Assembly (NCBI RefSeq): GCF_003014575.1
Contig: NZ_PYGF01000006.1
Coordinates: 223,137 to 277,217 of the forward strand
Source of the DNA: Cecembia rubra
GTDB taxonomy: Bacteria; Bacteroidota; Bacteroidia; Cytophagales; Cyclobacteriaceae
Length of the DNA stretch: 54,081 nt
Direction of reading: 5' to 3'
The notes beneath the pieces are model-generated. The model was not told the origin of the DNA and made no database searches. It worked only from the letters and a program-made list of their open reading frames with translations. Positions 1-8,092 of the stretch are shown one piece after another. Numbering within the stretch: position 1 is the first letter of the stretch; every line of letters begins with the position of its first letter. The position numbers were made by a program, and so were the translations under genes.

Positions 1-172
1 TAGAATTAGGAATGAGTGGTAGTCTTGAAGGGTTGAGGATGTCGTTTCTGAATTGGAAAAGAATTTTCTAACCACGCCTGCCTGCTGCAGGAAGGAGTTT
101 AATTAATTAACTATTTTTGATGTTTTCTGGCACCTTGAAGGTTAGGATGAATTCCAAATCCATTGTATAGTG

Positions 173-195
173 GATCGGGATTGCAAATCCCGATC
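173..195. repeat. Perfect REP-like hairpin
   Basis: The arms GATCGGGATT (173-182) and AATCCCGATC (186-195) are exact reverse complements around a 3-base loop. Short palindromes of this kind resemble bacterial REP elements moved by IS200-like (RAYT) transposases, but no such transposase is visible in the window. The right arm is repeated downstream as part of a tandem 22-mer. Confidence 0.75.
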
Positions 196-232
196 AGCAC
201 TGTTGCAAATCCCGATCAGCACTGATCAGCAC
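181..232. repeat. Tandem 22-bp direct repeat (two copies plus a partial)
   Basis: The 22 bases at 181-202 (beginning TTGCAAATCCCGATCAGCAC) recur exactly at 203-224. They are followed by a third partial piece, ATCAGCAC, at 225-232. The unit contains the right arm of the hairpin at 173-195, so the array looks like duplication of half a palindrome. No spacers of CRISPR type are present. Confidence 0.8.
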
Positions 233-486
233 CGTAATAAATTTACCATCAGGCTCTCAAATGCCGCAATTAGGGTTAAATTTATAATTATTTTCCTAGC
301 TATAAATTGAGTGTTTTCATAAAGACAAATTCATAAATTTACTATGAATCAAGTCTTGTTTATTATATCTTGGCTACTTAAATAGGACTGCTAATTACAT
401 GAATTTCACTATTAAATTTTAATCGAAAAAAAGCAACATATTACACTTATTAGCTTCATTTTGAACTCAACACTTATAAACTTTCA

Positions 487-1320
487 ATGCCTATCAAATT
501 CTCTAGACTTTTAATTTCCTCCATTGTTTTATTGCTCTTGTATACCACAGGCTGTGTACCCAATAAGCGCATTATTTATTTGCAGGAAAAGAATACTTCA
601 GAGGGTCCGGTTAAATATGCATCAGAATTGATGCCTTACGGCCATGAAGATTACAGACTGCAATACAATGATATAGTGGACATCAGTATCCGTACTTCCA
701 GTAAGGAACTCAATGAACTTTTTGCCCAATTCAATATGGGAGCCATACAAGGCAACATGATGATGCAGGGAGCCATGGCCGGCGGGGATGCTTTCTTTAT
801 GACAGGATTTACACTGGATGAGAGAGGTATAGTAGAGATTCCTTTGCTTGGAGAACTCACTTTAGCTGGTCTTAGTACCCAAGAAGCCAAAAAAATGATC
901 GAAGAACGCATGACGGATTTTGTGAACAAGGAAGATCTTTATGTCCGGGTCAGGCTGGGAGGTATCAGATACTCTGCACTTGGTGAATTCAGAAGACCGG
1001 GTAAGCACAATATCCTTCAGAACAGGGTCACCATCCTTGAGGCAATTGCCAATGCAGGGGACCTCACTGAAGTAGCCAAAAGAGATGATCTGGTATTGGT
1101 CCGCCAATACCCCGAAGGAACTCGCATGTTCAGGATTGACCTCAATAATAAAAACCTATTGACTTCAGAATATTTCTTTATCCAACCCAATGACATGCTT
1201 TATGCAGAACCGATGAAAATTAGAGAGCTGGGAACAGGAGTCACTTTTGTACAGACTTTTACCCTTGGGGTTACTACGCTCTCTGCGGTACTTTTGGTTT
1301 TAAATGCCATCAACAGATAA
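487..1320 (+). CDS. Outer-membrane polysaccharide export lipoprotein (Wza/BexD-like)
   Basis: A 277-residue protein that would form or line the outer-membrane exit channel for capsule or exopolysaccharide. The N terminus is a lipoprotein signal: a hydrophobic stretch at residues 8-20 followed by TTGC, with Cys23 as the lipidated residue. Residues 55-150 look like the polysaccharide export (PES) domain (LQYNDIVDISI near the start), followed by an SLBB-type region to about 235. A hydrophobic helix near residues 250-273 matches the C-terminal helix by which Wza-type proteins cross the outer membrane. The length is shorter than E. coli Wza (about 380) but usual for Bacteroidota members. The stop is one base before the kinase start, so the two genes are one operon and the products likely partners. 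Confidence 0.9.
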   Translation: MPIKFSRLLISSIVLLLLYTTGCVPNKRIIYLQEKNTSEGPVKYASELMPYGHEDYRLQYNDIVDISIRTSSKELNELFAQFNMGAIQGNMMMQGAMAGGDAFFMTGFTLDERGIVEIPLLGELTLAGLSTQEAKKMIEERMTDFVNKEDLYVRVRLGGIRYSALGEFRRPGKHNILQNRVTILEAIANAGDLTEVAKRDDLVLVRQYPEGTRMFRIDLNNKNLLTSEYFFIQPNDMLYAEPMKIRELGTGVTFVQTFTLGVTTLSAVLLVLNAINR

Positions 1321-1321
1321 T

Positions 1322-3736
1322 ATGAATCCACAACAGATTTATCCACAAAATCAATTAGAGGAAGAGGAGGACGGACTATATCAGCTCAAAAGTATCCTCC
1401 GAAGGCTTTGGAGAATTTGGTACTGGGTTTTATTTTCATTAATGGTATTTGTTTTTGGAGCCTTTTTTCTCAACAGGTACTCTCCAAGGGTTTACAGATC
1501 GAGCGCCCAGTTTTTTGTCAAACAGGAAGGATCTGGATTCAACCTTTTTGATGTCAGGTCTTTTGGCAATAATTCCGAACTGGATATTACCAATCAAATG
1601 ATTATCATGCGGTCCAGGCCAGTAGCAGCCCTTGCATTGGAAAAACTCCATTTTGAGGTAGAATATCATGTAGAGGGAATTTTCAGAAAAACAGAGCTTT
1701 ACCCCAATGCTCCCATTACCGCCGAGGTAGATTGGAAGCATCCCCAATTGGTCGGCGGTGATATACTGATCCAATGGAGCGATAAAAAATATTATTCAAT
1801 CTCTTTCCCTGAGGAAAATTACGGCTTGACCCATGCAAATAACGTAGCTGCCCAAGCCATTAAAAAGCCAGTTCTTGAAGCTAATAACTTTGCTTTTGGG
1901 GAATGGGTGCAGACTCCTTTTATACGCATAAAAGTTTCCCTCACATCAGGTGAAAACCAAGGGAGAATCCTTCTCAAATTGAGGAACAGGGAAAGTCTAA
2001 TCGACCAATATGCTAGTTCTTTGGAACTGAAACCTGTAGAGCGCTCATCTTCTATTCTTGAACTTTCTATCAACTCTAACCTGACCCAAAAGGGAATCGA
2101 CTACCTCAATGCACTCATGGAAGCCTATTTGGAAAATGAACTCAACCAAAAGAACAGAACGGCTTCCAATACGGTCAATTTTATAGACAAGCAATTGAGT
2201 GGCCTGGCCGATACCTTAAATTTTATAGAGAACAGATTGGAAGCTTTCCGTTCAGCTAACCGTATATATAATATCAGCTCAGAAGGAAGTACTGTTTTTG
2301 ACAGGTTGGCAGAATTGGATAGAGAGCTAGCGCAGGAAAAATTGAAACGGGAATATTACCGCAACCTGCAGAATTACCTGGTCAAAGAACATTACAGTGA
2401 AATCATCGTTCCTTCCGGTCTAGGGATAGAAGATCCTATTCTAAACAACCTGATCGCTAACCTTTTGGAGCTACAAAACCAAAAGGCTTCCCTTATGACC
2501 ACTCAGAAGGAAGCTTCCCCGGCTGTGAGAGAAGTAAACCGCAAACTGGAAGATCTGAACAATTCCATCCGTGAACTCCTGGTCAACGTAGATGAAAATT
2601 CAGCCTTCCTGATCCGTGATCTGGAAAACAGGATTGGACAGATTGACCTGGAATTCAGCAAGCTTCCATCAAAAGAACAAAACCTGTTGAGAATACAAAG
2701 GGAATTCAGTTTTTCTGAAAACATTTACAGTTTTCTGGCACAAAAAAGAGCAGAGGCCGCCATCACCAAAGCTTCCAATACGCCTTCCAATAAAATTATT
2801 GAATATGCGAGGGGTACAGGCATGATATCTCCTCAGGTCAAAAAAAATTATGTGATTGCGTTGGTATTGGGATTGGGAATTCCATTACTTATTGTTCTGG
2901 CCAATCTTTACCTGAGTGACAAAGTCAAAGATGTCAAGGAACTTGAAAGGAAATTGAAAATACCCATTTTGGCTTCAATCGCTTTCAAAAAACTTTACTC
3001 TGACCTGATAGTGTTTAATGAAAAGAACTCTGGAATTACTGAGTCCTTCCGTTCAATGCGTGCCAATCTGAATTTTGTCCTTCCCAAGGACAAATCGGCA
3101 GTGATATTGATCACTTCCAATGCCTCTGGGGAAGGAAAAACATTTTGTTCAATCAATCTGGCCTCTGTTTATTCTCTATCCGGGAAAAAGACCATATTGA
3201 TAGGTTCTGATCTAAGGATACCTAAAATCGCCAAAGATTTTAAACTGAAAAATGAGAAGGGGCTTTCCAATTATCTTAGTGGACAGGAAACAAATGTAGA
3301 AGCCTTGATTCAGGCCACAGGTTTTGATAATCTGGATATCCTTCTTTCAGGTCCTATTCCACCAAATCCTTCTGAATTGATCGGTAATGGAATGATGGAA
3401 TCCTTGATTCACGGACTCAAGCAACAATACGATGTTATCATCCTGGATACCCCACCCATCGGCATGGTGTCCGAGACCTTGGAAATGTTTCCTTTGGCCG
3501 ATGCGATTTTCTTTGTGGTGCGGTATGATTATACCCTAAAGGCAGGTATAGAACACATCAACCAACTCAAAACCTCCCAAAAACTCCAAAATGCATACAT
3601 TATTTTCAATGCCGTGGATGAGAAGGAAATGTATTACAATTATGGCTATGGATACGGTTATGGGAATGGTGGCTATTATGGGGAAGGCGAGAAGGCTGGG
3701 ATGCTGAGAAAATTAAGGAAGTTTTTCAAAGCCTGA
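1322..3736 (+). CDS. Polysaccharide chain-length regulator and tyrosine autokinase (Wzc/GumC-like)
   Basis: An inner-membrane protein of 804 residues that controls polymer length and export by cycles of tyrosine phosphorylation. The N-terminal Wzz region has a transmembrane helix near residues 36-55, then a long periplasmic coiled-coil part, then a second helix near 515-535. The cytoplasmic BY-kinase domain follows, with Walker A (ASGEGKT, about residue 600), a Walker A'-like segment (ILIGSDLRIPK) and Walker B (VIILDTPP, about 703). The C terminus carries the tyrosine cluster expected for autophosphorylation (MYYNYGYGYGYGNGGYYG). I chose the ATG at 1322, right after the upstream stop; an in-frame ATG at 1304 inside the upstream gene would add six residues. 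Confidence 0.92.
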   Translation: MNPQQIYPQNQLEEEEDGLYQLKSILRRLWRIWYWVLFSLMVFVFGAFFLNRYSPRVYRSSAQFFVKQEGSGFNLFDVRSFGNNSELDITNQMIIMRSRPVAALALEKLHFEVEYHVEGIFRKTELYPNAPITAEVDWKHPQLVGGDILIQWSDKKYYSISFPEENYGLTHANNVAAQAIKKPVLEANNFAFGEWVQTPFIRIKVSLTSGENQGRILLKLRNRESLIDQYASSLELKPVERSSSILELSINSNLTQKGIDYLNALMEAYLENELNQKNRTASNTVNFIDKQLSGLADTLNFIENRLEAFRSANRIYNISSEGSTVFDRLAELDRELAQEKLKREYYRNLQNYLVKEHYSEIIVPSGLGIEDPILNNLIANLLELQNQKASLMTTQKEASPAVREVNRKLEDLNNSIRELLVNVDENSAFLIRDLENRIGQIDLEFSKLPSKEQNLLRIQREFSFSENIYSFLAQKRAEAAITKASNTPSNKIIEYARGTGMISPQVKKNYVIALVLGLGIPLLIVLANLYLSDKVKDVKELERKLKIPILASIAFKKLYSDLIVFNEKNSGITESFRSMRANLNFVLPKDKSAVILITSNASGEGKTFCSINLASVYSLSGKKTILIGSDLRIPKIAKDFKLKNEKGLSNYLSGQETNVEALIQATGFDNLDILLSGPIPPNPSELIGNGMMESLIHGLKQQYDVIILDTPPIGMVSETLEMFPLADAIFFVVRYDYTLKAGIEHINQLKTSQKLQNAYIIFNAVDEKEMYYNYGYGYGYGNGGYYGEGEKAGMLRKLRKFFKA

Positions 3737-3825
3737 TGTCGAAGGTAGGAGAAGGTCGGCCCTGGCTTTAGATCCTTCATCCTTCACCTCCGCTGGCAAG
3801 GCCTTTCAAAGGCAGTTTACAGGAA

Positions 3826-3905
3826 GCGTCATCCTGAGCAAAGCGAAGGTTCTCCTAAAGCATAGGAAATCAATTTCTGCCTGTGGCAGATCAGGATGAT
3901 GAATA
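3826..3905. repeat. REP-like composite palindrome
   Basis: CATCCTGA at 3830-3837 pairs with TCAGGATG at 3891-3898. Inside this long stem sits a second perfect hairpin, TCTGCC-TGT-GGCAGA (3876-3890). The left 28 bases (3826-3853) match the reverse complement of 42993-43020 at 21 of 28 positions by my count, so this looks like a dispersed family. Confidence 0.6.
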
Positions 3906-4036
3906 AAACCTTGAGTACAAAATGATTTTATTAATGCCGAAATTTTTCTTTTAGTATTTCATTAAGCACATTTAATTATCAAAAAAGTGCTGTTGTGTTT
4001 GTGATAGTATTTAATTTTCAGGCAATTAAATATTAA

Positions 4037-4052
4037 TGTGATAAAAGTCACA
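4037..4052. promoter_or_regulatory. Crp/Fnr-type palindrome
   Basis: TGTGA-TAAAAG-TCACA is a perfect match to the classic Crp half-site spacing. It lies 301 bases after the kinase gene and about 450 bases before neuB. Crp/Fnr-family regulators exist in Bacteroidota, but whether one reads this site is inference. Confidence 0.35.
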
Positions 4053-4431
4053 AACAATCTATCTGCCTTTTATCCTTCTGAATCATTAAAATCGCGGTTG
4101 AATTCTGTTAAGTCATTAAAAAATAATGTGACTGAAAGGGCGAAGCTTTGGGTGTGGAAGAGGCGAGAGGTTTGGTAAGAACCAAGTTAAGGTCTTTAAG
4201 GATTTCACTAAGCAAAAGCCCTAGAAAAGTTCAAGAGGCTAAATTTAAAAATCGCTTTAATGTAACTGAAAAACTGCGGTCTTTTGGTGGGAATAAAAAA
4301 AGTCTTTTGCAAAGAACTTAAAAAGCACTTTGAACTTAAAATCCCAATCTCAGATTATTTTATATCCTCAAAGTTTTTGAAGAATAATTTATAGAACCTA
4401 GATAAACACATCATCAGCAGATTCACTTTGG

Positions 4432-4447
4432 TTTGGTCTGGACCAAA
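4432..4447. promoter_or_regulatory. Inverted repeat just upstream of neuB
   Basis: TTTGGTC and GACCAAA form a perfect 7-base inverted repeat with a 2-base centre, ending 52 bases before the neuB start. It could be an operator or a small hairpin in the leader; there is no T tract after it, so it is not a typical terminator. Confidence 0.35.
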
Positions 4448-4499
4448 TCCGTGACCATTCCGAGGCACTGGACAAAATCAAAATGCTATCTTATCCTTT

Positions 4500-5501
4500 A
4501 TGAAAACCCTTATCATCGCAGAAATCGCTCAAGCCCATGAAGGTTCTCTAGGAATCGCATACTCATACATCGATGCTTTAGCAGCATGTGGGGTAGATGC
4601 GGTGAAGTTTCAAACGCATGTCGCAGAAGCGGAAAGCAGTCTTGCTGAACCTTTCCGGGTAAAATTCAGCTATGTGGACCAAACACGTATGGATTACTGG
4701 AAGCGGATGGAGTTTACCTTGGAGCAGTGGAAAGGGCTGAAATCACATTGCGATGAAGTAGGAGTGGAGTTTATGTCTTCGCCTTTTTCCTGTGCAGCGG
4801 TGGATATACTGGAAGAAGTAGGAGTAAAGCGATATAAAATCGGTTCGGGAGAAGTCAGTAATTTTCTGTTGCTGGAAAAAATAGCCCGAACAGGGAAACC
4901 CATCATCCTTTCCTCCGGTATGAGTGATTACAGGGAACTGGTGGAAACGATAGATTTTTTGAGACCCTTTGGGAATGAACTTTCCATCTTGCAATGTACT
5001 ACGGCTTATCCTACTGCTCCCGAACAATGGGGCTTGCAAGAATTAGCAGTACTGAAAGAAAAGTTTGGGTTACCGGTAGGTTACTCAGACCATTCAGCGG
5101 ATATAACAGCTTGCATTGCTGCTTCTGCTCTTGGCGCGGAGATTCTGGAATTTCATGCAGTATTTGATAGGCGAATGTTTGGGCCGGATGCCAAGGCTTC
5201 CTTGGAAATCAATGAAATCAAGCAATTGGTGGCTTCGGTAAGGAGGCTCGAACAATCCTTTGCTGCTGATGCTTCAAAATTGGATGTTTCAAAATACAGT
5301 GAGTTGAAAACCATGTTTGGGAAGTCCTTGGCTGTCAATAAAGCTTTGAAAGCTGGTCATGTCCTTCGCCGAGAAGATCTTGAAAGCAAAAAACCAAGCG
5401 ATCAAGGGATTCCCGCGAAGTTTTTTCAACAAGTAATTGGTAAAGTTTTGAATAAAAATTTAAATCAATGGGATTTTTTAAGAGAAGAGGATTTAAAATA
5501 A
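4500..5501 (+). CDS. neuB: N-acetylneuraminate/legionaminate synthase (NeuB family)
   Basis: A cytoplasmic enzyme of 333 residues that condenses phosphoenolpyruvate with a 6-carbon N-acyl sugar (ManNAc or 2,4-diacetamido-2,4,6-trideoxymannose) to make a nine-carbon nonulosonic acid. The TIM-barrel NeuB domain covers about residues 1-240, with family-typical segments IAEIAQAHEG, KIGSGEVSNFLLLEKIA, ILSSGMS, ILQCTTAYP and GYSDHS. The C-terminal 60 residues (KSLAVNKALKAGHVLRREDLESKKP) form the antifreeze-like SAF domain. It opens a cluster followed by neuC and neuA. The motifs do not by themselves separate NeuB, LegI and PseI substrates. Confidence 0.9.
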   Translation: MKTLIIAEIAQAHEGSLGIAYSYIDALAACGVDAVKFQTHVAEAESSLAEPFRVKFSYVDQTRMDYWKRMEFTLEQWKGLKSHCDEVGVEFMSSPFSCAAVDILEEVGVKRYKIGSGEVSNFLLLEKIARTGKPIILSSGMSDYRELVETIDFLRPFGNELSILQCTTAYPTAPEQWGLQELAVLKEKFGLPVGYSDHSADITACIAASALGAEILEFHAVFDRRMFGPDAKASLEINEIKQLVASVRRLEQSFAADASKLDVSKYSELKTMFGKSLAVNKALKAGHVLRREDLESKKPSDQGIPAKFFQQVIGKVLNKNLNQWDFLREEDLK

Positions 5502-5506
5502 AATGC

Positions 5507-5604
5507 TAACCACTAAGGTCACAAAGAACACCAAGAATCTTAATGATTTGTTTTAGATTTTTCTTAAAAATTGTCTTTGTGAACTTCGTGTGCTTTGTGG
5601 TAAA
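5507..5604. repeat. TTAACCACAAAG-family inverted repeat between neuB and neuC
   Basis: The left arm (TAACCACTAAGGTCACAAAG, then ACACCAAGAA) and right arm (TTTGTGAACTTCGTGTGCTTTGTGGT) are imperfect reverse complements around an AT-rich middle. The element fills nearly all of the neuB-neuC gap and ends four bases before the neuC ATG. Related arms occur at 23738, 24391, 25590, 26064 and 26554. Confidence 0.75.
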
Positions 5605-5607
5605 ATC

Positions 5608-6768
5608 ATGAATAAGAAAAGAAAAATAGCCGTCGTCATCACCGCCCGTCCAAGCTATAGTAGGGTCAAGACCGCTTTGCAGGCCATTCAGGAACATCCT
5701 GACTTGGAACTGCAACTTGTCGTAGCTTCTTCTGCTCTCTTAGAAAGGTATGGCTCGGCTGTCAACTACATTGAAAAAGACGGCTTTCAGATAGCAGCCA
5801 AGGTCTTTAACGTCCTTGAGGGAGAAAACCTTGCCGCAGCTGCCAAGACAACAGGGATCGGTATCTTAGAACTGTCAACGGTCTTTGATAACCTCAAACC
5901 CGATATGGTTGTCACCATCGCCGACCGCTTTGAGACTATGGCCACAGCGATTTCCGCTACTTACATGAATATCCCCTTGGTCCATATCCAAGGTGGAGAA
6001 ATCACAGGCAATATTGATGAAAAAGTCAGACACAGCATCACCAAGCTCGCAGACTATCACTTTGTGGCTTCCCAAGATGCCTATGAGCGCGTCATTAAAT
6101 TAGGAGAAGATCCAGTCACTGTTTTCAATACGGGATGTCCTTCCATAGACCTCGCGGATAAAGTAAAACAAAACCCAGTCTTAGATTTCGACCCTTATAA
6201 AAAGTACGGAGGCGTTGGCGCCTGCCCAGACCTTTCCAAGGGTTATGTAGTAGTGATGCAACACCCGGTTACCAACGAATACCAAGATTCCCGTAAGCAT
6301 ATCAACGAAACGTTATACGCCATCAAAGATATTGGTTTCCCCGTTCTATGGTTTTGGCCCAATGTGGATGCAGGTGCAGATGGAACTTCTGCCGGAATTC
6401 GTGCTTTTCGTGAGAAGTATCAAACTTCGCATATACACTTTTTCAAAAATATGGAAGGGGAAGATTTCTTAAAACTCCTTTATAACAGCAAATGCCTCGT
6501 TGGAAATTCAAGTGTGGGGATTAGGGAATGTGCATATTTGGGAGTTCCGGTAGTGAATATTGGCAGCCGTCAAAATAAGCGGGCAAGAGGAGAGAATGTT
6601 ATGGATGTAGGCTATGAAGGAGAAGCCATTGCCGCAGCGGTACAGCATTTTTTCCATAAAGGAAGGCCTGAACCTTCCCATGTATATGGTGGAGGAGATG
6701 CGGGGATTCAAATCGCTAGATTATTGGCTCAACTGCCATTGAGGTTCCATAAGACATTAAATTACTAA
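5608..6768 (+). CDS. neuC: UDP-N-acetylglucosamine 2-epimerase, hydrolysing (NeuC/LegG family)
   Basis: A 386-residue GT-B-fold enzyme that removes UDP while inverting C2, giving ManNAc (NeuC) or the 6-deoxy-diacetamido mannose precursor of legionaminate (LegG). The conserved core is visible: VTIADRFETMATAISA, IPLVHIQGGEITGNIDE, RHSITKLADYHF, and near the C terminus LVGNSSVGIRECAYLGVPVVNIGSRQ. An in-frame ATG at 5590 lies in the repeat, so I start at 5608 (MNKKRKIAVV), which fits the family. There is no Shine-Dalgarno sequence; the 5' flank is the repeat. It supplies the NeuB substrate. Confidence 0.9.
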   Translation: MNKKRKIAVVITARPSYSRVKTALQAIQEHPDLELQLVVASSALLERYGSAVNYIEKDGFQIAAKVFNVLEGENLAAAAKTTGIGILELSTVFDNLKPDMVVTIADRFETMATAISATYMNIPLVHIQGGEITGNIDEKVRHSITKLADYHFVASQDAYERVIKLGEDPVTVFNTGCPSIDLADKVKQNPVLDFDPYKKYGGVGACPDLSKGYVVVMQHPVTNEYQDSRKHINETLYAIKDIGFPVLWFWPNVDAGADGTSAGIRAFREKYQTSHIHFFKNMEGEDFLKLLYNSKCLVGNSSVGIRECAYLGVPVVNIGSRQNKRARGENVMDVGYEGEAIAAAVQHFFHKGRPEPSHVYGGGDAGIQIARLLAQLPLRFHKTLNY

Positions 6769-6770
6769 TT

Positions 6771-7388
6771 ATGGTTTATAATAAAATTTTTAAAAAATTT
6801 TCTTTTCTGGAAGGTTCGCAACACATCGCCTCAGAAAATGCTTTAAAAGGAATAGAAAAATTAATTAAGAAAAATAAAATCAAGTCGGTTTTTGAGTTTG
6901 GAATTGGCATAGGAACTATTCCTTATTTGGTCAAAACTATTGATAGGAATATATCCTATGTAGGTACCGAGGATAATGATTTTTGTATAAAAGCTTTTAA
7001 TGAAAATCTTGGTTTACTTAAAGATGAAAATTTTCATCATCTTCTAAATTTTAAAGACATTGGACAAAAGTTTGATTTGGTTATTGTGGATGGAACATTT
7101 AAAGACGAAAGATTTTTAAAATCTATAGTTCATTCAAATTCAATAATATTCATAGAAGGTGATAGGAAAGATCAGCGAACCTTACTAAATAAGATTTTTC
7201 CAGAGGCTTTGGTGAGTCATGTAATTTCATTAAAAAGGAATTATACATGGTCTCCATTTAAAGAAGGTTACCAAGGTGGGTACACCATTTACAGGTTAAA
7301 TAACAAGAAATCATCGAATATTATTTATTATTTTCGAGAAAAGGTATCAACTTCTCTAAAATATAGGTTAAGAAGATTAATTAATTGA
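6771..7388 (+). CDS. Putative SAM-dependent methyltransferase-like protein
   Basis: A 205-residue protein that I do not recognise as a named family. Residues 38-70 read SVFEFGIGIGTIPYLV, resembling the glycine-rich motif I of class I methyltransferases, and FDLVIVDGTF near residue 103 resembles the later beta-strand motif. The C terminus is basic and could touch the membrane. It lies two bases after neuC and overlaps neuA by four, so it is translated in the nonulosonic acid operon and may modify that sugar. Its base composition is clearly more AT-rich than neuC or neuA, hinting at separate acquisition. The enzymatic role is inference. Confidence 0.6.
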   Translation: MVYNKIFKKFSFLEGSQHIASENALKGIEKLIKKNKIKSVFEFGIGIGTIPYLVKTIDRNISYVGTEDNDFCIKAFNENLGLLKDENFHHLLNFKDIGQKFDLVIVDGTFKDERFLKSIVHSNSIIFIEGDRKDQRTLLNKIFPEALVSHVISLKRNYTWSPFKEGYQGGYTIYRLNNKKSSNIIYYFREKVSTSLKYRLRRLIN

Positions 7389-8092
7389 AAATCCTAGGCT
7401 TAATCACTGCCCGCGGGGGCTCTAAAGGTATTCCCGGCAAGAATATCAAGGTATTAGGCAATCAGCCCTTGATTGCTTATGTAATTCAAGATGGGCTTCA
7501 AGCTAAATTGGTTGATAAAGTAATCGTCAGTGCCGATGCTGAAGAAATTGCGGAAGTGGCAAAGCAGTATGGAGCAGAAATTCCATTTATCCGACCTGCT
7601 GAATTGGCACTCGATACAACTCCTACCATAGATGTAGTGATTCACGCTATTCAATTTTTAGAAGAAAAAGGAGAGTTTTTTGACGCGGTTTGTTTGCTGC
7701 AACCAACGAGTCCATTTAAACCCAAAGGCTTTATAGATGCCTGCATTCAAAAATTTATAGAGACCCATGCGGATTCTTTGGTATCCGTCTTAGAGGTTCC
7801 TCACGAATACAATCCCCATTGGACTTTTGAAATGGATACTACCGGGCATCTTTCCATCGCTACAGGTGAAGCTACCTTAATACCCCGAAGGCAGGAATTA
7901 CCAAAGGCTTACCATCGGGATGGATCGGTGTATATTTCGAAAGTATCTCTCATCAAAGAAAGAAATGTATTGGTAGGAGGTAATACGGTGGGAATGATTT
8001 CTGATTCTAGATACTATGCCAATCTCGATACCTTGGAGGATTGGGCTGAGGCAGAACAAACCTATAAACAACTCTATCCATGTGCGGAATAG
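7385..8092 (+). CDS. neuA: CMP-nonulosonate cytidylyltransferase (NeuA/LegF family)
   Basis: A 235-residue enzyme that activates the nonulosonic acid with CTP to give the CMP-sugar used by a glycosyltransferase. The N terminus has the signature ARGGSKGIPGKNIKVLG. Later segments AVCLLQPTSPFK and YHRDGSVYI are typical of the family. The start is a TTG at 7385 overlapping the previous stop (TTAATTGA), and no nearby ATG gives the conserved N terminus. The reading frame overlaps asparagine synthase by 13 bases. This is the third core enzyme of the NeuB-NeuC-NeuA set. Confidence 0.92.
   Translation: MKILGLITARGGSKGIPGKNIKVLGNQPLIAYVIQDGLQAKLVDKVIVSADAEEIAEVAKQYGAEIPFIRPAELALDTTPTIDVVIHAIQFLEEKGEFFDAVCLLQPTSPFKPKGFIDACIQKFIETHADSLVSVLEVPHEYNPHWTFEMDTTGHLSIATGEATLIPRRQELPKAYHRDGSVYISKVSLIKERNVLVGGNTVGMISDSRYYANLDTLEDWAEAEQTYKQLYPCAE

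Larger units (their letters stand above)
1..486. other. Non-coding start of window with REP-like repeats
   Basis: I see no convincing gene here. Around positions 79-97 there is a CCTGCCTGCTGCAGG-like palindromic patch. At 173-195 there is a perfect hairpin, and at 181-224 two tandem 22-base copies (both annotated separately). The last 200 bases before the export lipoprotein gene are very AT-rich and presumably hold its promoter. A TATTTTTG -7-like box sits at 112-119 but has no TTTG at the right distance, so I do not call a promoter. Confidence 0.6.
3737..4499. other. Intergenic region with palindromes and a possible regulator site
   Basis: No gene is seen in these 763 bases. The first part holds a REP-like composite element (3826-3905) and a GCCTTT-C-AAAGGC palindrome at 3801-3813. 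The middle is AT-rich and has a perfect TGTGA-N6-TCACA palindrome at 4037-4052. Just before neuB there is a TTTGGTC/GACCAAA inverted repeat at 4432-4447. The promoter of the nonulosonic acid operon presumably lies here, but I could not place a canonical TTTG/TAnnTTTG pair. Confidence 0.6.

Noticed and set aside
112-119. TATTTTTG as a promoter for the export lipoprotein gene
   Set aside because: No TTTG lies at 17-21 bases upstream, and it is about 370 bases from the gene.
181-232. Short CRISPR-like array
   Set aside because: The copies are directly adjacent with no spacers, and no cas genes are present.
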